Source of the DNA: Verrucomicrobiota bacterium
GTDB lineage: Bacteria > Verrucomicrobiota > Verrucomicrobiia > Opitutales > UBA953
NCBI GenBank assembly: GCA_014193315.1
Contig: BJHS01000001.1
Location: forward strand, 62,001 to 126,000
Direction of reading: 5' to 3'
Length of the DNA stretch: 64,000 nucleotides
In this document: positions 52,809-63,707 of the stretch, piece after piece
Layout: each line of letters begins with the position of its first letter
Numbering within the stretch: position 1 is the stretch's first letter
The notes under the pieces: generated by a model
The model's database searches: none
Told to the model about the DNA's origin: nothing
The model's input: the letters and a program-made list of their open reading frames with translations, nothing else
Position numbers and translations under genes: made by a program

Positions 52809-54065
52809 ATGAGCAAGCAGAAGAAAATCGTCTTGGCCTATTCCGGTGGTCTCGACACCTCCGTCCTCCTTTCCTGGATCAAAGATAAGCACCACGCCGA
52901 GATGATCGCGTTCTGCGCCGATATCGGCCAGGAAGACGAGCTCAAGGGGCTCAAGCAGAAGGCCATGAAGACCGGCGCCTCCAAACTCTACGTCGACGAC
53001 CTTCAGGCGGAGTTCGCCCGCGACTTCATTTTCCCGATGATGCAGGCAGGCGCCATCTACGAAGGCCAGTACTACCTCGGAACTTCCATCGCGCGCCCGC
53101 TCATCGCCAAGCGCATGGTCGAGATTGCCCGCAAGGAAGGCGCCACCGCCATCGCCCACGGCGCCACCGGCAAGGGTAACGACCAGGTCCGCTTCGAGCT
53201 GACCTGCGCCGCCCTCGCCCCCGACCTCGAGATCATCGCCCCTTGGCGCAACGAGGCTTTCCGCAAGGATTTTCCCGGCCGCGCCGAGATGATCGCCTAT
53301 TGCGCCGAGAACAAGATTCCGGTGGAGGCCAGCGCCAAGAAGCCTTACTCCTCGGACCGTAATCTCCTGCACATCTCCTACGAGGCCGGTATCCTCGAGG
53401 ACCCGTGGATGGACGCCTTCGCCCCGGCGAACAAGGCCATGTTCAAGCTCTCGGTCGCGCCCGAGGATGCGCCGGACAAGCCTGAATACGTCGAGCTCGA
53501 GTTCCGCCAGGGTGATTGCATCGCCGTCAACGGCAAGAAACTCGATCCCCTCGGCGTCATGCGCACCCTCAATAAGCTCGGCGGCCGGCATGGTGTCGGC
53601 CGCGTCGACATGGTCGAGAACCGCTTCGTCGGCATGAAGAGTCGCGGCGTCTACGAGACCCCGGGCGGCACCATCCTTCACTTCGCCCACCGCCAGATCG
53701 AGTCGCTGACCATGGATCGCGAGGTCATGCACCTGCGCGACTCGCTCGTCCCGCGCTACGCCACGCTCGTCTACAATGGCTTCTGGTACGCCCCGGAGCG
53801 CCTCGCCCTCCAGGCCCTCATCACCGAGTCCCAGCGCAACATCACCGGTACCGTCCGGGTGAAGCTCTACAAAGGCAGCACCTACGTCGCTGGCCGCAAG
53901 AGCCCGCGATCATTGTACAACCCACACATCGCCACGATGGAGGCCGACCCGACCAAGGCCTACAACCAGGACGACGCCACCGGGTTCATCCGCCTGAACG
54001 GCCTGCGTCTGCGCGTGAACTCGAAGGTCAACGGCGTCGCCAACCTAAGCAAGCCCGTCCGCTAA
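52809..54065 (+). CDS. argG: Argininosuccinate synthase
   Basis: 418 aa. The PP-loop ATP motif [16 protein letters not shown] opens the protein. [35 protein letters not shown] and the C-terminal [15 protein letters not shown] are family marks. It condenses citrulline and aspartate. It is the last gene of the arginine run; argH is not found behind it. Confidence 0.97.
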   Translation: MSKQKKIVLAYSGGLDTSVLLSWIKDKHHAEMIAFCADIGQEDELKGLKQKAMKTGASKLYVDDLQAEFARDFIFPMMQAGAIYEGQYYLGTSIARPLIAKRMVEIARKEGATAIAHGATGKGNDQVRFELTCAALAPDLEIIAPWRNEAFRKDFPGRAEMIAYCAENKIPVEASAKKPYSSDRNLLHISYEAGILEDPWMDAFAPANKAMFKLSVAPEDAPDKPEYVELEFRQGDCIAVNGKKLDPLGVMRTLNKLGGRHGVGRVDMVENRFVGMKSRGVYETPGGTILHFAHRQIESLTMDREVMHLRDSLVPRYATLVYNGFWYAPERLALQALITESQRNITGTVRVKLYKGSTYVAGRKSPRSLYNPHIATMEADPTKAYNQDDATGFIRLNGLRLRVNSKVNGVANLSKPVR

Positions 54066-54086
54066 GCGGCTGGGGTGGAAAAGAAG

Positions 54087-54116
54087 AAGGGCGTCCCCGG
54101 TCTCGGGGACGCCCTT
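54087..54116 (+). terminator. Terminator of the arg operon
   Basis: AAGGGCGTCCCC-GGTCTC-GGGGACGCCCTT is a perfect 12-bp stem followed by CCTGTTTT. Confidence 0.92.
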
Positions 54117-54128
54117 CCTGTTTTAAAC

Positions 54129-54203
54129 TGGAGGCGCGGGTCGGAATTGAACCGACGCATGGGGCTTTTGCAGAGCCCGGCCTTACCACTTGGCTACCGC
54201 GCC
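54129..54203 (-). tRNA. tRNA-Cys (GCA), CCA encoded
   Basis: Acceptor GGCGCGG pairs with CCGCGCC. The anticodon stem GGGCT/AGCCC has loop CTGCAAA (anticodon GCA). The T-arm reads GTCGG-TTCAATT-CCGAC. The discriminator is U, as in cysteine tRNAs, and CCA is encoded. Confidence 0.96.
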
Positions 54204-54302
54204 TAAAGACTGACCAGACCTCAAAATGGCCGTGGCCGAACGCCTTTCAAGGGTTTTATGCGCGGGCTTCCCTTTCGGGCGAGAACCCCCTAGAAAGCCT
54301 CC

Positions 54303-54794
54303 ATGTCCTCCACGCCGCCCTTCCGTATCGGTCTCGGTTATGACATCCACCCTTTGGTGGGCGGGCGCCCTTGCATCCTCGGTGGCGTGGCCATCCCTTC
54401 GGACGTCGGCCCGGACGGGCATTCCGACGCGGACGTCCTCCTGCATGCCGCTGCCGATGCGGTCCTTGGGGCCGCTGGGCTGCGGGATATCGGCTACTAT
54501 TTTCCCAACACGGACCCCGGCTTGAAGGGATTGGACTCGGCCCGGATCTTGGAGCGGGCGATCAGGGAGGCGGGGGCGGCGGGTTGGCAGCTCGGCAACC
54601 TGGACATCGTCCTGATCGGCGAGCGGCCTAAAGTCATGGCCTATGTCGAATCCATCCGGGCTTCGGTGGCAAGAATTGCTGGAATTCAGCCAAATCAGGT
54701 AGGAATCAAGGCCACGACCAACGAGGGGATGGACTCCATTGGGCAGGGCAAGGCCTTGGCGGTTCAGGCGGTTTGCCTCGTTTTTGCTAAATAA
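54303..54794 (+). CDS. ispF: 2-C-methyl-D-erythritol 2,4-cyclodiphosphate synthase
   Basis: 163 aa MEP-pathway enzyme. GLGYDIHPLVGGRPCILGGV contains the zinc-binding Asp-x-His, GHSDADVLLHAAADA the third ligand, and DIGYYFPNTDP the substrate loop. The C-terminus carries KATTNEGMDSIGQGKALAVQAV. ispD is not fused or adjacent. A small AGCCC/GGGCT hairpin (54816-54829) follows the stop. Confidence 0.96.
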   Translation: MSSTPPFRIGLGYDIHPLVGGRPCILGGVAIPSDVGPDGHSDADVLLHAAADAVLGAAGLRDIGYYFPNTDPGLKGLDSARILERAIREAGAAGWQLGNLDIVLIGERPKVMAYVESIRASVARIAGIQPNQVGIKATTNEGMDSIGQGKALAVQAVCLVFAK

Positions 54795-54828
54795 TCACCC
54801 CATTCGGGCGATTTCAGCCCTTTAGGGC

Positions 54829-54857
54829 TTGTCAAACACGGGTAAAAAATCTAGATT
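54829..54857 (+). promoter_or_regulatory. Candidate sigma70 promoter of ndk
   Basis: TTGTCA (54829-54834), 17-bp spacer, TAGATT (54852-54857), about 30 bp before the ndk start, in an AT-rich patch. Confidence 0.55.
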
Positions 54858-54888
54858 GGTTGACCGTCTACCTCAAGGCGGAACACCC

Positions 54889-55323
54889 ATGGAAACCACC
54901 CTCATCATCCTCAAGCCCGATTGCATGGAGCATCGTCTTTGCGGCACCGTCTTCGCACGTTTTGAGGCCGCTGGTTTCGAGGTTCAGGCCTGCAAGATGG
55001 CACGCCTGACTGCCGCCCAGCTCCGCGAGCATTACGCCCACGTGGCCGACAAGCCTTTCTACCCCGAGATTGAGGCCTTCATGGCCTCCCGCCCCGTCAT
55101 CGTGGCGGTGCTTTCCGGTGACAACGTCATCGCCAAGGTGCGCGAGCTCCTAGGGCCGACCAATTCTAAAGTGGCTCCGAGGGGCACCATCCGTGGGGAT
55201 TATGGCACGGAAATGATGCGCAACGTTTGCCACGCCTCCGACAGTCCCGCCGCCGCGGAAGCCGAGGTTCGCCGTTTCTTCCGTCCCGACGAAGTGTTTT
55301 CCTCCGTGGTAAGCCGAGTCTGA
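54889..55323 (+). CDS. ndk: Nucleoside diphosphate kinase
   Basis: 144 aa. TTLIILKPDCMEHRLCG opens the ferredoxin-like fold. The phospho-His is in MRNVCHASDSPAAAEAE. It balances NTP pools in the cytoplasm. AAGGCGG upstream of the ATG at 54889 is a usable ribosome-binding site. Monocistronic between a promoter and a terminator. Confidence 0.96.
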   Translation: METTLIILKPDCMEHRLCGTVFARFEAAGFEVQACKMARLTAAQLREHYAHVADKPFYPEIEAFMASRPVIVAVLSGDNVIAKVRELLGPTNSKVAPRGTIRGDYGTEMMRNVCHASDSPAAAEAEVRRFFRPDEVFSSVVSRV

Positions 55324-55348
55324 GCGAGAAGCATAGCACCAAAGCAAG

Positions 55349-55379
55349 CCCCGCTGTTCGCGCAGCGGGGTTTGTCCTT
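55349..55379 (+). terminator. Terminator after ndk
   Basis: CCCCGCTG and CAGCGGGG form an 8-bp stem with loop TTCGCG, followed by TTTGTCCTT. Confidence 0.85.
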
Positions 55380-55462
55380 GCCTTGCCGCGCCGCCACGCC
55401 CTTTTGCCGTCGCGTTGAATTCCCCGTTGCTCTCTGGCGGGGGATTTGGGCAATCTCGCCCC

Positions 55463-56731
55463 ATGCTGGACCCTAAGTTCCTCCGCGAAAACATCGACCT
55501 CGTCCGCAAGGGGGTGGCCCGGAAGAAGTTCCAGGTCGACCTCGACGCCGTCCTGGCCGCCGACGAAGCCCGCCGCCACGCGGTGGCCGAGTTCGAGGTC
55601 GCCCGTTCCGCGCAGAACGCCGCGAACAAGGAGATGGCCGCGATGCCGAAGGGTTCGCCGGAATTCCAGGCGAAGGTCGCCGAGATGAAGGCCGCTTCCG
55701 CGCGCGTGAAGGAGCTCGAGAAGAAGGTTTCCGAAGTGGAGGAGCAGATGAAGGCCGTTGCGCTTTCCGTCCCGAACATCCCGCACGACTCCGTGCCCGA
55801 AGGTCGCACCGAGGCCGACAACAAGGTCATCCTCGAGTGGGGCGATCATGCGAAGCTCATTTCCCCGGCCGCTAAGCCTCACTGGGACATCTCCTGGTTC
55901 AGTAAGGCCATCGATTTCGAACGCGGCGTGAAAGTCACCGGCGCGGGCTTCCCGTTCTACGTCGGCGACATGGCCCGCCTCGTCCGCGCGCTGATCCAAT
56001 ACTTCCTCGAGGAGGCCGGCGCCAACGGCTATACCGAGGTCCACGCGCCGTTGCTGGTCAACGCCGCATCCGCCACCGCCACCGGCCAGCTCCCTGACAA
56101 GGAAGGCCAGATGTACCACGCGCAGACGGATGATTTCTACCTGATCCCGACGGCCGAGGTGCCGGTCACGAACTTCTTTCGCGACGAGATCCTCGACGAG
56201 GCCTCGCTGCCGGTGAAGCGTTGCGGCTACACGCCGTGCTTCCGTCGCGAAGCCGGCAGTTGGGGCGCGCACGTGCGCGGCCTGAACCGCCTGCACCAGT
56301 TCGATAAGGTCGAGCTCGTGAAATGGACGCACCCCGATAAGTCTTTCGAAGAACTCGAACTCCTGCGCGGCGACGCCGAGCGCCTGCTCCAGAAGCTGGA
56401 CCTGCCTTACCGCGTGCTGATGATTTGTGCCGGTGACATCGGTTTCTCGCACAGCAAGCAGTATGACCTCGAAGTGTGGGCCGGCGGCCAGAAGCGCTGG
56501 CTCGAAGTCTCAAGCTGTTCCAACTTCACCGACTTCCAGGCCCGCCGCGCGGGGATACGATTCCGCCCGAAGGATGGGAAGCCGGAGTTCGTCCACACCC
56601 TCAACGGTTCCGGCCTCGGCCTGCCGCGCGTCCTCGCCGCCATCCTGGAGAACAACCTCCAGGCCGACGGCACCGTGCGCGTGCCCGAAGCGCTCCGTCG
56701 TTGGTACGGCAAGGAAACGCTGTCGTTCTGA
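55463..56731 (+). CDS. serS: Seryl-tRNA synthetase
   Basis: 422 aa class II synthetase. The N-terminal coiled-coil arm (about 25-105) is followed by motif 2 (GYTPCFRREAGSWGAHVRGLNRLHQF, with the serine-site TAEVP before it). Motif 3 is LNGSGLGLPRVLAAILEN. The ATG at 55463 gives the family-typical start MLDPKFLRENIDLVRKGV. Confidence 0.97.
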   Translation: MLDPKFLRENIDLVRKGVARKKFQVDLDAVLAADEARRHAVAEFEVARSAQNAANKEMAAMPKGSPEFQAKVAEMKAASARVKELEKKVSEVEEQMKAVALSVPNIPHDSVPEGRTEADNKVILEWGDHAKLISPAAKPHWDISWFSKAIDFERGVKVTGAGFPFYVGDMARLVRALIQYFLEEAGANGYTEVHAPLLVNAASATATGQLPDKEGQMYHAQTDDFYLIPTAEVPVTNFFRDEILDEASLPVKRCGYTPCFRREAGSWGAHVRGLNRLHQFDKVELVKWTHPDKSFEELELLRGDAERLLQKLDLPYRVLMICAGDIGFSHSKQYDLEVWAGGQKRWLEVSSCSNFTDFQARRAGIRFRPKDGKPEFVHTLNGSGLGLPRVLAAILENNLQADGTVRVPEALRRWYGKETLSF

Positions 56732-56784
56732 CATCCGCTTTGGATTGGCAGGGCTTCGCCCTGGCTTAGTCTGACCGCGTGCCG

Positions 56785-58173
56785 ATGAGCCTGCCCACTC
56801 CCGATACCTTGCGCGCGGCCGCTTTGCGGCTGCCGCGCTTGCCGTCGCCGCCGGAAGCCAACGGACCCATCGCCGTGGCCGTCTCGGGCGGCGCCGATTC
56901 GGTCTACCTACTCTGCGCGCTCTGGGCGGACGAAGTCGTGCGTCCGCGCCTGCACGTCCTGCATTTCAATCATCGGGTCCGCGGCGAAGCTTCCAGGGAA
57001 GATGCGCGCTTCGTAATGGCGCTTTGCGCCGCGCTCGGCGTGCCTTGCGGGTTGGGTTTGCGCGCAGGGCAGGGTGCGGCCGCGGAGGCGGACTTGCGTT
57101 CCGCCCGCGATGCTTTCTTCGCCGAACAGCGTCAGGCCCTCGGCTATGAACTGCTTTGCACGGCGCATCACCTCGATGACGTCGTGGAGAATGCGTTGCT
57201 CCGCTTCGCTCGCGGTGCCGGGCTGGCGGGCCTGGCCGCCCCCCGCGCCCTGCAGGGTTTTCGCGATGGGCATCGCCGCTGGCGGCCGCTGATCGAAGCG
57301 GGCCTCGCGAAGCCGGCCTTGCTCGCCGCCCTGCGCGCCGCCGGCATTCCTTGGCGCGAAGATGGGACGAATGGCTTGCCCATCGCGTCGCGTAATCGCA
57401 TCCGGGCCTGGCTGGCCGCCGGCGGGGAATCCGCCCTCGGCGCAGGCTACCCCGAAGGGTTCGCCCGTTCCGCCCGCATCATCGGCGAAGCGCAGGAGGC
57501 CTTGGCCGGTTGGGCCCGCGAACTGGGCTGCGTCTGCTCCGCGGCCGGCACCATGCCCGTCGGGGCGTTGAAGGGTCGGCCAGAGGCCTTGGCCCAGGAG
57601 TGCTTGCGGGAGTTCTTGCATCGCCATGGGGTCGTCGACCCGAGCGGGCCGTCGCTGCGTCCGCTGACGACGGCGATGGTCGCCGGGGGCGAGGCCCGGT
57701 CGGCCGTCCGCGGGGTGGTGGTGTGCGTGGAAGGCGGCGAACTTTCCGTCCGGACGGTGCCTCCGTCGTTCGGTCCCGCCGAGCGCCGTTTGCGGGTGGG
57801 CTTTCCCGATGAGGAATGCGGCTTGCTGGCCGAAATCTGGGAGGTCGATGCCGCGCTGTGGGTAAGCCTGTCCCGTGGCGACATCGCCCCCACGAACGTG
57901 GTGTATGTCGCCGCGCCGCCGGCGCCGCTGGTTTGGCGTGGCCGGGCGGACGGTGATCGCTTCCAGCCCCTCGGGTCGCCGGGGTCGGCGAAACTGTCGG
58001 ACCTCCTCATCAACCGAAAAATCCCCGCGAACCTCCGGGAAAGTTTGCCGGTGGTGCTGTGCGGTGGTGAAATCCTTTGGGTGCCAGGCTTGCCGCCGGC
58101 CGAAAACGCCCGCCTGACCGGGCCCACTAAGGGGGCTGTCCGGTTGACATGGGACGCTCCGTGGGTAGGCTAA
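56785..58173 (+). CDS. tilS: tRNA(Ile)-lysidine synthase
   Basis: 462 aa from the ATG at 56785 (a GTG at 56779 is also possible). The N-type PP-loop AVAVSGGADSVYLLCAL is near residue 30. HFNHRVRGEASREDARFV and CTAHHLDDVVENALLRFARG are TilS signatures. A C-terminal substrate-binding domain (DRFQPLGSPGSAKLSDLLI) is present. It makes lysidine-34 so that CAU tRNA reads AUA. It lies 11 bp before ftsH, a common pairing. Confidence 0.95.
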   Translation: MSLPTPDTLRAAALRLPRLPSPPEANGPIAVAVSGGADSVYLLCALWADEVVRPRLHVLHFNHRVRGEASREDARFVMALCAALGVPCGLGLRAGQGAAAEADLRSARDAFFAEQRQALGYELLCTAHHLDDVVENALLRFARGAGLAGLAAPRALQGFRDGHRRWRPLIEAGLAKPALLAALRAAGIPWREDGTNGLPIASRNRIRAWLAAGGESALGAGYPEGFARSARIIGEAQEALAGWARELGCVCSAAGTMPVGALKGRPEALAQECLREFLHRHGVVDPSGPSLRPLTTAMVAGGEARSAVRGVVVCVEGGELSVRTVPPSFGPAERRLRVGFPDEECGLLAEIWEVDAALWVSLSRGDIAPTNVVYVAAPPAPLVWRGRADGDRFQPLGSPGSAKLSDLLINRKIPANLRESLPVVLCGGEILWVPGLPPAENARLTGPTKGAVRLTWDAPWVG

Positions 58174-58184
58174 AACCTCTCCTC

Positions 58185-60158
58185 ATGAGTCAAAACGACA
58201 ACAATGATGACCGCGGCGGCAAGCGGGTGAACAGCAAGCCGGTGTTCGTCTGGTTGCTCCTCATGTTGGCCATCTTCATGCTGGTCAATTATTCGGCCGG
58301 CCCCGGCAAGGCCCCCGACGCCCTGACCGTCCCCCGACTGCTGGTGATGGCGCAGGAGAAGAAAATCAAGTCGCTCATGGTCAAAGCCGACCCGACTGGT
58401 GGTTCCGATAGTTGGTATCAGCTGAGCGGCGAGCTCGAGGTCAAGGGGGGCGACGCCCAGGAGAAGGCGCGTTTCGTCGCCCAAGGCAAACTGACCGACA
58501 AGGACTACGAGGCGCTGCGCGCCAACGTGGGTAAGTTCGAGGAAGCGCCGGCCCAGACCGGCCTGACGATGTTCCTCTACAATGTGCTGCCGACGTTGCT
58601 CATCTCCGGGCTGTTGCTGTTCATGATGTATCGCTTCCTGAAGAACGCGAACAAGGGCGCCATGCAGTTCGCCAAGAGTCGCGCCCGCCTCAATTCGACC
58701 GAGAAGGAGACCACCACGTTCAAGGATGTCGCCGGCTGCGATGAGGCGAAAGAGGAGGTCAAGGAGATCGTCGACTTCCTCAAGGACCCGAAACGTTTCA
58801 CCAAGATTGGCGCCTCGATCCCGAAGGGCGTCCTCATGGTCGGCCCTCCGGGTACGGGCAAGACCCTGCTCGCGCGCGCCGTCGCGGGCGAGGCCGGGGT
58901 GCCGTTCCTCAGCATCAGTGGCTCCGATTTCGTCGAGATGTTCGTGGGCGTGGGCGCGGCCCGCGTGCGCGACACCTTCGAGCAGGCCCGCAAACTCGCC
59001 CCTTGCATCATCTTCATCGACGAAATCGACGCGGTCGGTCGCCAGCGCGGCGCCGGCCTCGGCGGCGGCAATGACGAGCGCGAACAGACGCTCAACTCCC
59101 TCCTCGTGGAGATGGATGGCTTCGACGGTCAAGCGGGGGTGATCGTGATCGCCGCCACGAACCGCGCCGATGTGCTCGACGCCGCCTTGCTGCGCCCCGG
59201 TCGCTTCGATCGCCAGGTCTTCGTCGACCTGCCCGACCTTCGCGGGCGCGAGGCCGTCCTGACGGTGCACGCCAAGCGCTTCCAACTCGCCCCGTCCGTC
59301 GACCTCCTGCGCATCGCCCGCATGACGACAGGCATGTCCGGGGCCGACCTTGCGAACCTGCTCAATGAGGGCGCGTTGCACGCGGGCCGCCGCCAGCGCG
59401 ACAAGGTGGAGATGATCGATATCGAGGAGGCTCGCGACAAGATCGCCTACGGCCGCGAGCGCAAGAAGGGGATGGATGAAGAGGATCGCCAGAGCACGGC
59501 CTACCATGAGGCTGGCCACGCGGTCGTCCAAGCGCTCATCGACGACGGTGCCCTGCCGCTCCATAAGGTGACGATCATCCCGCGCGGCCGCGCCCTGGGC
59601 ATGGCGATGCTGATGCCGACCAAGGATTTGCTGGGCTACTCGAAGCAGCGCCTGCTGAATTACATCTGCATGGCGATGGCGGGCCGCATCGGCGAGCGCG
59701 TCACCACGGGCGACGTCTCCAACGGGGCTTCCTCCGACATCAAGCAAGCCACCCGCATGGCCCGCCAGATGGTCTGTGACTGGGGGATGAGCGACCTCGG
59801 GCCGATCGCCTTCGGCGAGAACTCCGACACCGTCTTCCTGGGCCGGGAGATTTCCCGCACGCAATCCCATGGCGACGAGACCGCCCGCCGCATCGACGAG
59901 GCCGTGGCTCGTATCATCACCGAGCAGTTCACCCGCGCCGAGAAGCTCATCGCCGAGCATGCCGAGGCTCACCGCAAAATCGCCGAGGCGCTGCTGGAGC
60001 ACGAGACCCTCGATGGCGTCCATGTCATGGAAATCCTCAAGACCGGCGCCCTGCAGACCCCGATTGTCGGACAGCCCGTCGTCACGCCTGTCCGCGAGGC
60101 CGCGCCGCCCTTGCCGAGCCCCGAGACCGGCACGCAGTCGGCCCCGAGCCCCGCTTGA
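58185..60158 (+). CDS. ftsH: ATP-dependent zinc metalloprotease FtsH
   Basis: 657 aa. Two TM helices (about 17-35 and 127-148) flank a periplasmic domain. The AAA+ module has [37 protein letters not shown] and the second region of homology ([19 protein letters not shown]). The zinc protease site is [13 protein letters not shown]. The tail is Pro/Ser-rich. It degrades membrane proteins and short-lived regulators such as LpxC in other bacteria. Start chosen at the ATG 58185, before the first TM. Confidence 0.97.
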   Translation: MSQNDNNDDRGGKRVNSKPVFVWLLLMLAIFMLVNYSAGPGKAPDALTVPRLLVMAQEKKIKSLMVKADPTGGSDSWYQLSGELEVKGGDAQEKARFVAQGKLTDKDYEALRANVGKFEEAPAQTGLTMFLYNVLPTLLISGLLLFMMYRFLKNANKGAMQFAKSRARLNSTEKETTTFKDVAGCDEAKEEVKEIVDFLKDPKRFTKIGASIPKGVLMVGPPGTGKTLLARAVAGEAGVPFLSISGSDFVEMFVGVGAARVRDTFEQARKLAPCIIFIDEIDAVGRQRGAGLGGGNDEREQTLNSLLVEMDGFDGQAGVIVIAATNRADVLDAALLRPGRFDRQVFVDLPDLRGREAVLTVHAKRFQLAPSVDLLRIARMTTGMSGADLANLLNEGALHAGRRQRDKVEMIDIEEARDKIAYGRERKKGMDEEDRQSTAYHEAGHAVVQALIDDGALPLHKVTIIPRGRALGMAMLMPTKDLLGYSKQRLLNYICMAMAGRIGERVTTGDVSNGASSDIKQATRMARQMVCDWGMSDLGPIAFGENSDTVFLGREISRTQSHGDETARRIDEAVARIITEQFTRAEKLIAEHAEAHRKIAEALLEHETLDGVHVMEILKTGALQTPIVGQPVVTPVREAAPPLPSPETGTQSAPSPA

Positions 60159-60196
60159 GGTTTGCCCCCCGGTCACCCCGGGGCTATTTATCATCC

Positions 60197-60775
60197 ATGG
60201 TCATCGGACTCACCGGCGGAATCGGCTGTGGCAAGACCGCCGCGGCGGCCTGCTTCGCCCGCCGGGGCTTTCAGGTCGTCGACGCCGATGCCCTCGCCCG
60301 GGAGGTGCTGGGATCGCCTGCCTGCGTCGCACAGCTTTTGGCCCGATGGGGCAGGGCATGCCTGCAGGCTGATGGCACGCCGGACCGGGCTTGGTTAGCG
60401 GCCAAGGTCTTCGGCGACCCGGCGGAGCGGGCTTTTCTCGAAGCCGTGACCCATCCGGAGGTGGCGCGGCGGAGGCTTGCGGCCGTGGCGGATCGATCCC
60501 GCGACCACGTGGTGGAGATTCCCTTGCTTTTCGAGAAGAACCTGGCGTCGGAGTTCGATTGGGTTGTCTGCGTGAACAGCTCCGAGGGCGTGCGTTTACA
60601 ACGTTTGGAAAAAAGAGGCTTGAGTTCGGAGCAAGCCAGGGAGCGGATGAAGTCGCAACTACCTATGTTTGAGAAGGTTAAGGGTTCCCATCGGGTTATT
60701 TTCAACGATGGCGATGTGGCCTTTCTCGATGCTCAAGTCGAGGCTTTGGTTCGCGGGCTCCGCACCGCGAGTTAA
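60197..60775 (+). CDS. coaE: Dephospho-CoA kinase
   Basis: 192 aa P-loop kinase for the last step of CoA synthesis. VIGLTGGIGCGKTAAAACF is Walker A, VVDADALAREVL binds the substrate, THPEVARRRL and VVEIPLLFEKN follow. The ATG at 60197 places the P-loop at residue 8 as usual. The stop is followed by GCCGTTTTTT after a 6-bp TCGCGG/CCGCGA stem, which may be its terminator. Confidence 0.95.
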   Translation: MVIGLTGGIGCGKTAAAACFARRGFQVVDADALAREVLGSPACVAQLLARWGRACLQADGTPDRAWLAAKVFGDPAERAFLEAVTHPEVARRRLAAVADRSRDHVVEIPLLFEKNLASEFDWVVCVNSSEGVRLQRLEKRGLSSEQARERMKSQLPMFEKVKGSHRVIFNDGDVAFLDAQVEALVRGLRTAS

Positions 60776-60895
60776 GCCGTTTTTTGCCGACTTTTCGGTT
60801 GCGGCAAGGGTTGCTGGATTTACGGTTTCGTTTCCCGTCATTCCCTGCCCTAGGTTTGACCTCCCTCACCCCAACTTCCGACCGGATTTCCCACT

Positions 60896-62614
60896 GTGAC
60901 GACCGCCGACGATTTCGTCATCCAATTCATCCAGAACAAGGGGCTCGTGTCCCCCGCCTCCGTGGCCGAGGTTCGCGCCGAGCTGGGGGCGGCCCTGGAT
61001 GGCCAGCACCCCGACACCTTGGCCTTGGCCAAGTTGGTCGAGGGCGGTAAGGTGACCTGGGCGGCCATCACCCAGGCTTTGGGCTTGGAGTTCGACATGG
61101 AAGTCGTGGACGTGACCCAGGTCGCACCGGCCGAGGAATTGCTCAAGCTCGTCAGTCGCGAACAAGCCGAGCGCCAAAACATCCTGCCGCTCCAGATGGA
61201 TGGGGTCGAACTCCTCGTCGCCATCGCCGACCCGCTCGATACCGAGACGCTCGATTCTCTGTCGCGGATCCTGAAACTGCCGATTAACCCCAAGTTGGCG
61301 ACGCCGGACGCGCTCAAGGCGGCCATCACACGTTGCTACAGCGGTGGTCAGATAAACGTCTCCTACTCCGACGTCTTCGGCAAGGCCGAGGGCGACGGGC
61401 TCTCCGTCGAGCTCCCGCAGGGCGGGGAAGTCAAGGAAGACGATGCGCCGATCATCCGCTACGTCAACTCGCTCATCGTCGATGCGATCCGCCGCAAGGC
61501 TTCCGACATCCACCTCGAGCCCCTTGAGAAGCGGTTCCGCGTCCGCTTCCGGGTCGACGGCGTCCTGCAGGAGATGAAGGGCCCTCCGAAGCGACTGCAG
61601 GCCTCCATCATCTCCCGCCTGAAGCTCATGGCCGATGTCTCCCTCGCCGAGAAGCGTATCCCGCAGGACGGACGCATCCAAGCCCGCACGGGTGGTCGCG
61701 ACATCGACTTGCGCGTCTCCGTGCTTCCGACCGTGTACGGCGAGTCCATCGTCATGCGAATCCTCGACAAGGAAGGCCTCAAGCTCGGCCTCCCCGAGCT
61801 CGGCTTCTTCGCGGATGACCAGGCCAAGTTCCAGGGCCTCATCTCCGGCTCCGACGGGGTTTTCCTGGTCACCGGCCCGACCGGCTCCGGCAAGTCCACC
61901 ACGCTTTATTCGGCGCTGAACTACATCAACAAGCCCGACCGGAAGATCATCACCGTCGAGGATCCCGTCGAGTACCAGATGGCCGGCATCAATCAGGTGC
62001 AGGTGAAGCGCGATGTCGGCATGACCTTCGCGGCCGCGCTGCGCGCGATGCTCCGCCAAGCGCCGAACATCGTGATGATCGGGGAAATCCGCGACTTGGA
62101 GACCGCCGAAATCGCGATCAACGCGGCCCTCACCGGTCACATGGTGTTCTCGACCCTGCACACCAACGATTCCGTCAGCGCCGTCACCCGCCTCGTCGAT
62201 ATCGGCGTCAAGCCCTTCCTCGTGTCCGCGGCGCTCCGGGGCGCGCTGGCCCAGCGCCTGGTCCGCCGCGTCTGCCAGTCCTGCGCGCAGCCCTACAAGC
62301 CGACGGCCAAGGAACTCTACACCATTGGGATGACCGAGCAGGATGTCGCCGGGGCCAGCCCGATGAAGGGCGCGGGTTGCCCCAAATGCGGCGAACGCGG
62401 CTACAAGGGCCGCCGCGGCGTCTTCGAACTCTTCGTCATCACCGAGGAGATCCAGGAAATGATTTATTCCGGCGCCCCCCTCGTCGACCTCCGCCGCAAG
62501 GCCCGCGAGGCCGGCATGCGCACCATGCGCGAGGACGGCCAGCGCAAGGTCGCCTCCGGGATGACCACCATCGAGGAGGTCATGGGCGCCACCGTGACCG
62601 ATGACGTCATCTGA
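60896..62614 (+). CDS. GspE/PilB-family type IV pilus assembly ATPase
   Basis: 572 aa from the GTG at 60896. An N-terminal MshEN-like domain (1-150) is followed by the secretion-ATPase core. Walker A is [20 protein letters not shown]. The Asp box is [18 protein letters not shown], Walker [17 protein letters not shown] and the His box STLHTND. A four-Cys zinc motif ([22 protein letters not shown]) is as in PilB/GspE. It powers pilus extension or type II-like secretion. pilT follows one base after the stop, and another GspE-like gene follows that. Confidence 0.93.
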   Translation: MTTADDFVIQFIQNKGLVSPASVAEVRAELGAALDGQHPDTLALAKLVEGGKVTWAAITQALGLEFDMEVVDVTQVAPAEELLKLVSREQAERQNILPLQMDGVELLVAIADPLDTETLDSLSRILKLPINPKLATPDALKAAITRCYSGGQINVSYSDVFGKAEGDGLSVELPQGGEVKEDDAPIIRYVNSLIVDAIRRKASDIHLEPLEKRFRVRFRVDGVLQEMKGPPKRLQASIISRLKLMADVSLAEKRIPQDGRIQARTGGRDIDLRVSVLPTVYGESIVMRILDKEGLKLGLPELGFFADDQAKFQGLISGSDGVFLVTGPTGSGKSTTLYSALNYINKPDRKIITVEDPVEYQMAGINQVQVKRDVGMTFAAALRAMLRQAPNIVMIGEIRDLETAEIAINAALTGHMVFSTLHTNDSVSAVTRLVDIGVKPFLVSAALRGALAQRLVRRVCQSCAQPYKPTAKELYTIGMTEQDVAGASPMKGAGCPKCGERGYKGRRGVFELFVITEEIQEMIYSGAPLVDLRRKAREAGMRTMREDGQRKVASGMTTIEEVMGATVTDDVI

Positions 62615-62615
62615 C

Positions 62616-63686
62616 ATGGCCTACGACATCCACCAGCTCCTCGAGGCGATGATCGAGAACGGCGCCTCCGACCTGCACCTGCACGTCGGCCGCGCACCCA
62701 GCCTGCGCGTCGGCGGCAGTGTCGTCTCCATCGAGGGCGTCGCGCTCACCCCCGAGGACACGGAGGCCCTCGTCCAGTCCATCACCCCGCCCGCGCAGTT
62801 GGAACGGCTGAAGCGCGACGGCGGCTGCGATTTCGGTTTCTCCTTTCACAAGAAATCCCGCTTCCGCGTGAACGTCTACCGGGGCAAAGGCGTGCTGGGC
62901 ATGGTCCTCCGTTTGATCCCGGCCAAGATGTACACGCTCGAGCAGCTCCGCCTGCCGCCGATGATCAAGGACCTGCTCCGGCGGCCGCGCGGCCTGATCC
63001 TCGTGACCGGCCCGACCGGTTCGGGTAAGTCGACCACGCTCGCCTCGATGGTCGATTGGATCAACCATAACGAGGACGGTCACATCGTCACCATCGAGGA
63101 CCCGATCGAGTACTACCACGCCCACAAGAACTGCGTCGTCACCCAGCGCGAGGTGCACAACGACGTCCCGAGCTTCGCCGAAGGCATCCGCTCGGCGCTC
63201 CGCCAGGACCCCGATGTCATCCTGATCGGGGAGATGCGCGACCTCGAGACGATCGAGGCCGCCGTCTCCGCCGCCGAGACCGGCCACCTGGTCTTCGGCA
63301 CCCTCCACACGACGGGCGCGGCCCGCACGGTCGATCGGATCCTGGACGCCTTCCCCGCCGGCGCCCGCGACCAGATCCGCGTGCAGCTCGCCTCCTCCGT
63401 CGTCGCCGTCATCTCCCAGTGCTTGCTGCGGACCACCGACGAGAAGCGCGTCGCCGCCTACGAGATCATGATCCGGACGGACGGCATCGCCGCCAAAATC
63501 CGCGAGAACAAGACCTTCCAGATCACCTCCGACATCGAGACCGGCGCGGCGCGCGGCATGCGCACCTTGGACGCCGACCTCCTGGCGCTGTTCAATCAGG
63601 GCGTGATCGCCGAGGACGAGGTCTTCAACTATTGCCAGGACTCCGAGATGATGCGCCAGCGTATCAAGGGCGGCGCCGCCCGTTAA
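62616..63686 (+). CDS. pilT: Twitching-motility ATPase PilT
   Basis: 356 aa. [21 protein letters not shown] is the PilT start. Walker A is [21 protein letters not shown], with [10 protein letters not shown] and [31 protein letters not shown]. PilT normally retracts pili; the exact AIRNLIRE-type C-terminal motif is not seen ([16 protein letters not shown]). I chose the ATG at 62616, directly after the upstream stop, over the overlapping in-frame ATG at 62601. Confidence 0.93.
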   Translation: MAYDIHQLLEAMIENGASDLHLHVGRAPSLRVGGSVVSIEGVALTPEDTEALVQSITPPAQLERLKRDGGCDFGFSFHKKSRFRVNVYRGKGVLGMVLRLIPAKMYTLEQLRLPPMIKDLLRRPRGLILVTGPTGSGKSTTLASMVDWINHNEDGHIVTIEDPIEYYHAHKNCVVTQREVHNDVPSFAEGIRSALRQDPDVILIGEMRDLETIEAAVSAAETGHLVFGTLHTTGAARTVDRILDAFPAGARDQIRVQLASSVVAVISQCLLRTTDEKRVAAYEIMIRTDGIAAKIRENKTFQITSDIETGAARGMRTLDADLLALFNQGVIAEDEVFNYCQDSEMMRQRIKGGAAR

Positions 63687-63707
63687 TCCCCACCCACTTG
63701 CTTTCCC

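Noticed and set aside
51789-53732. Long open frame antisense to argF/argG
   Set aside because: Spans two well-supported genes and their gap; shadow.
58170-60194. Long open frame antisense to ftsH
   Set aside because: Shadow of ftsH; no family features.
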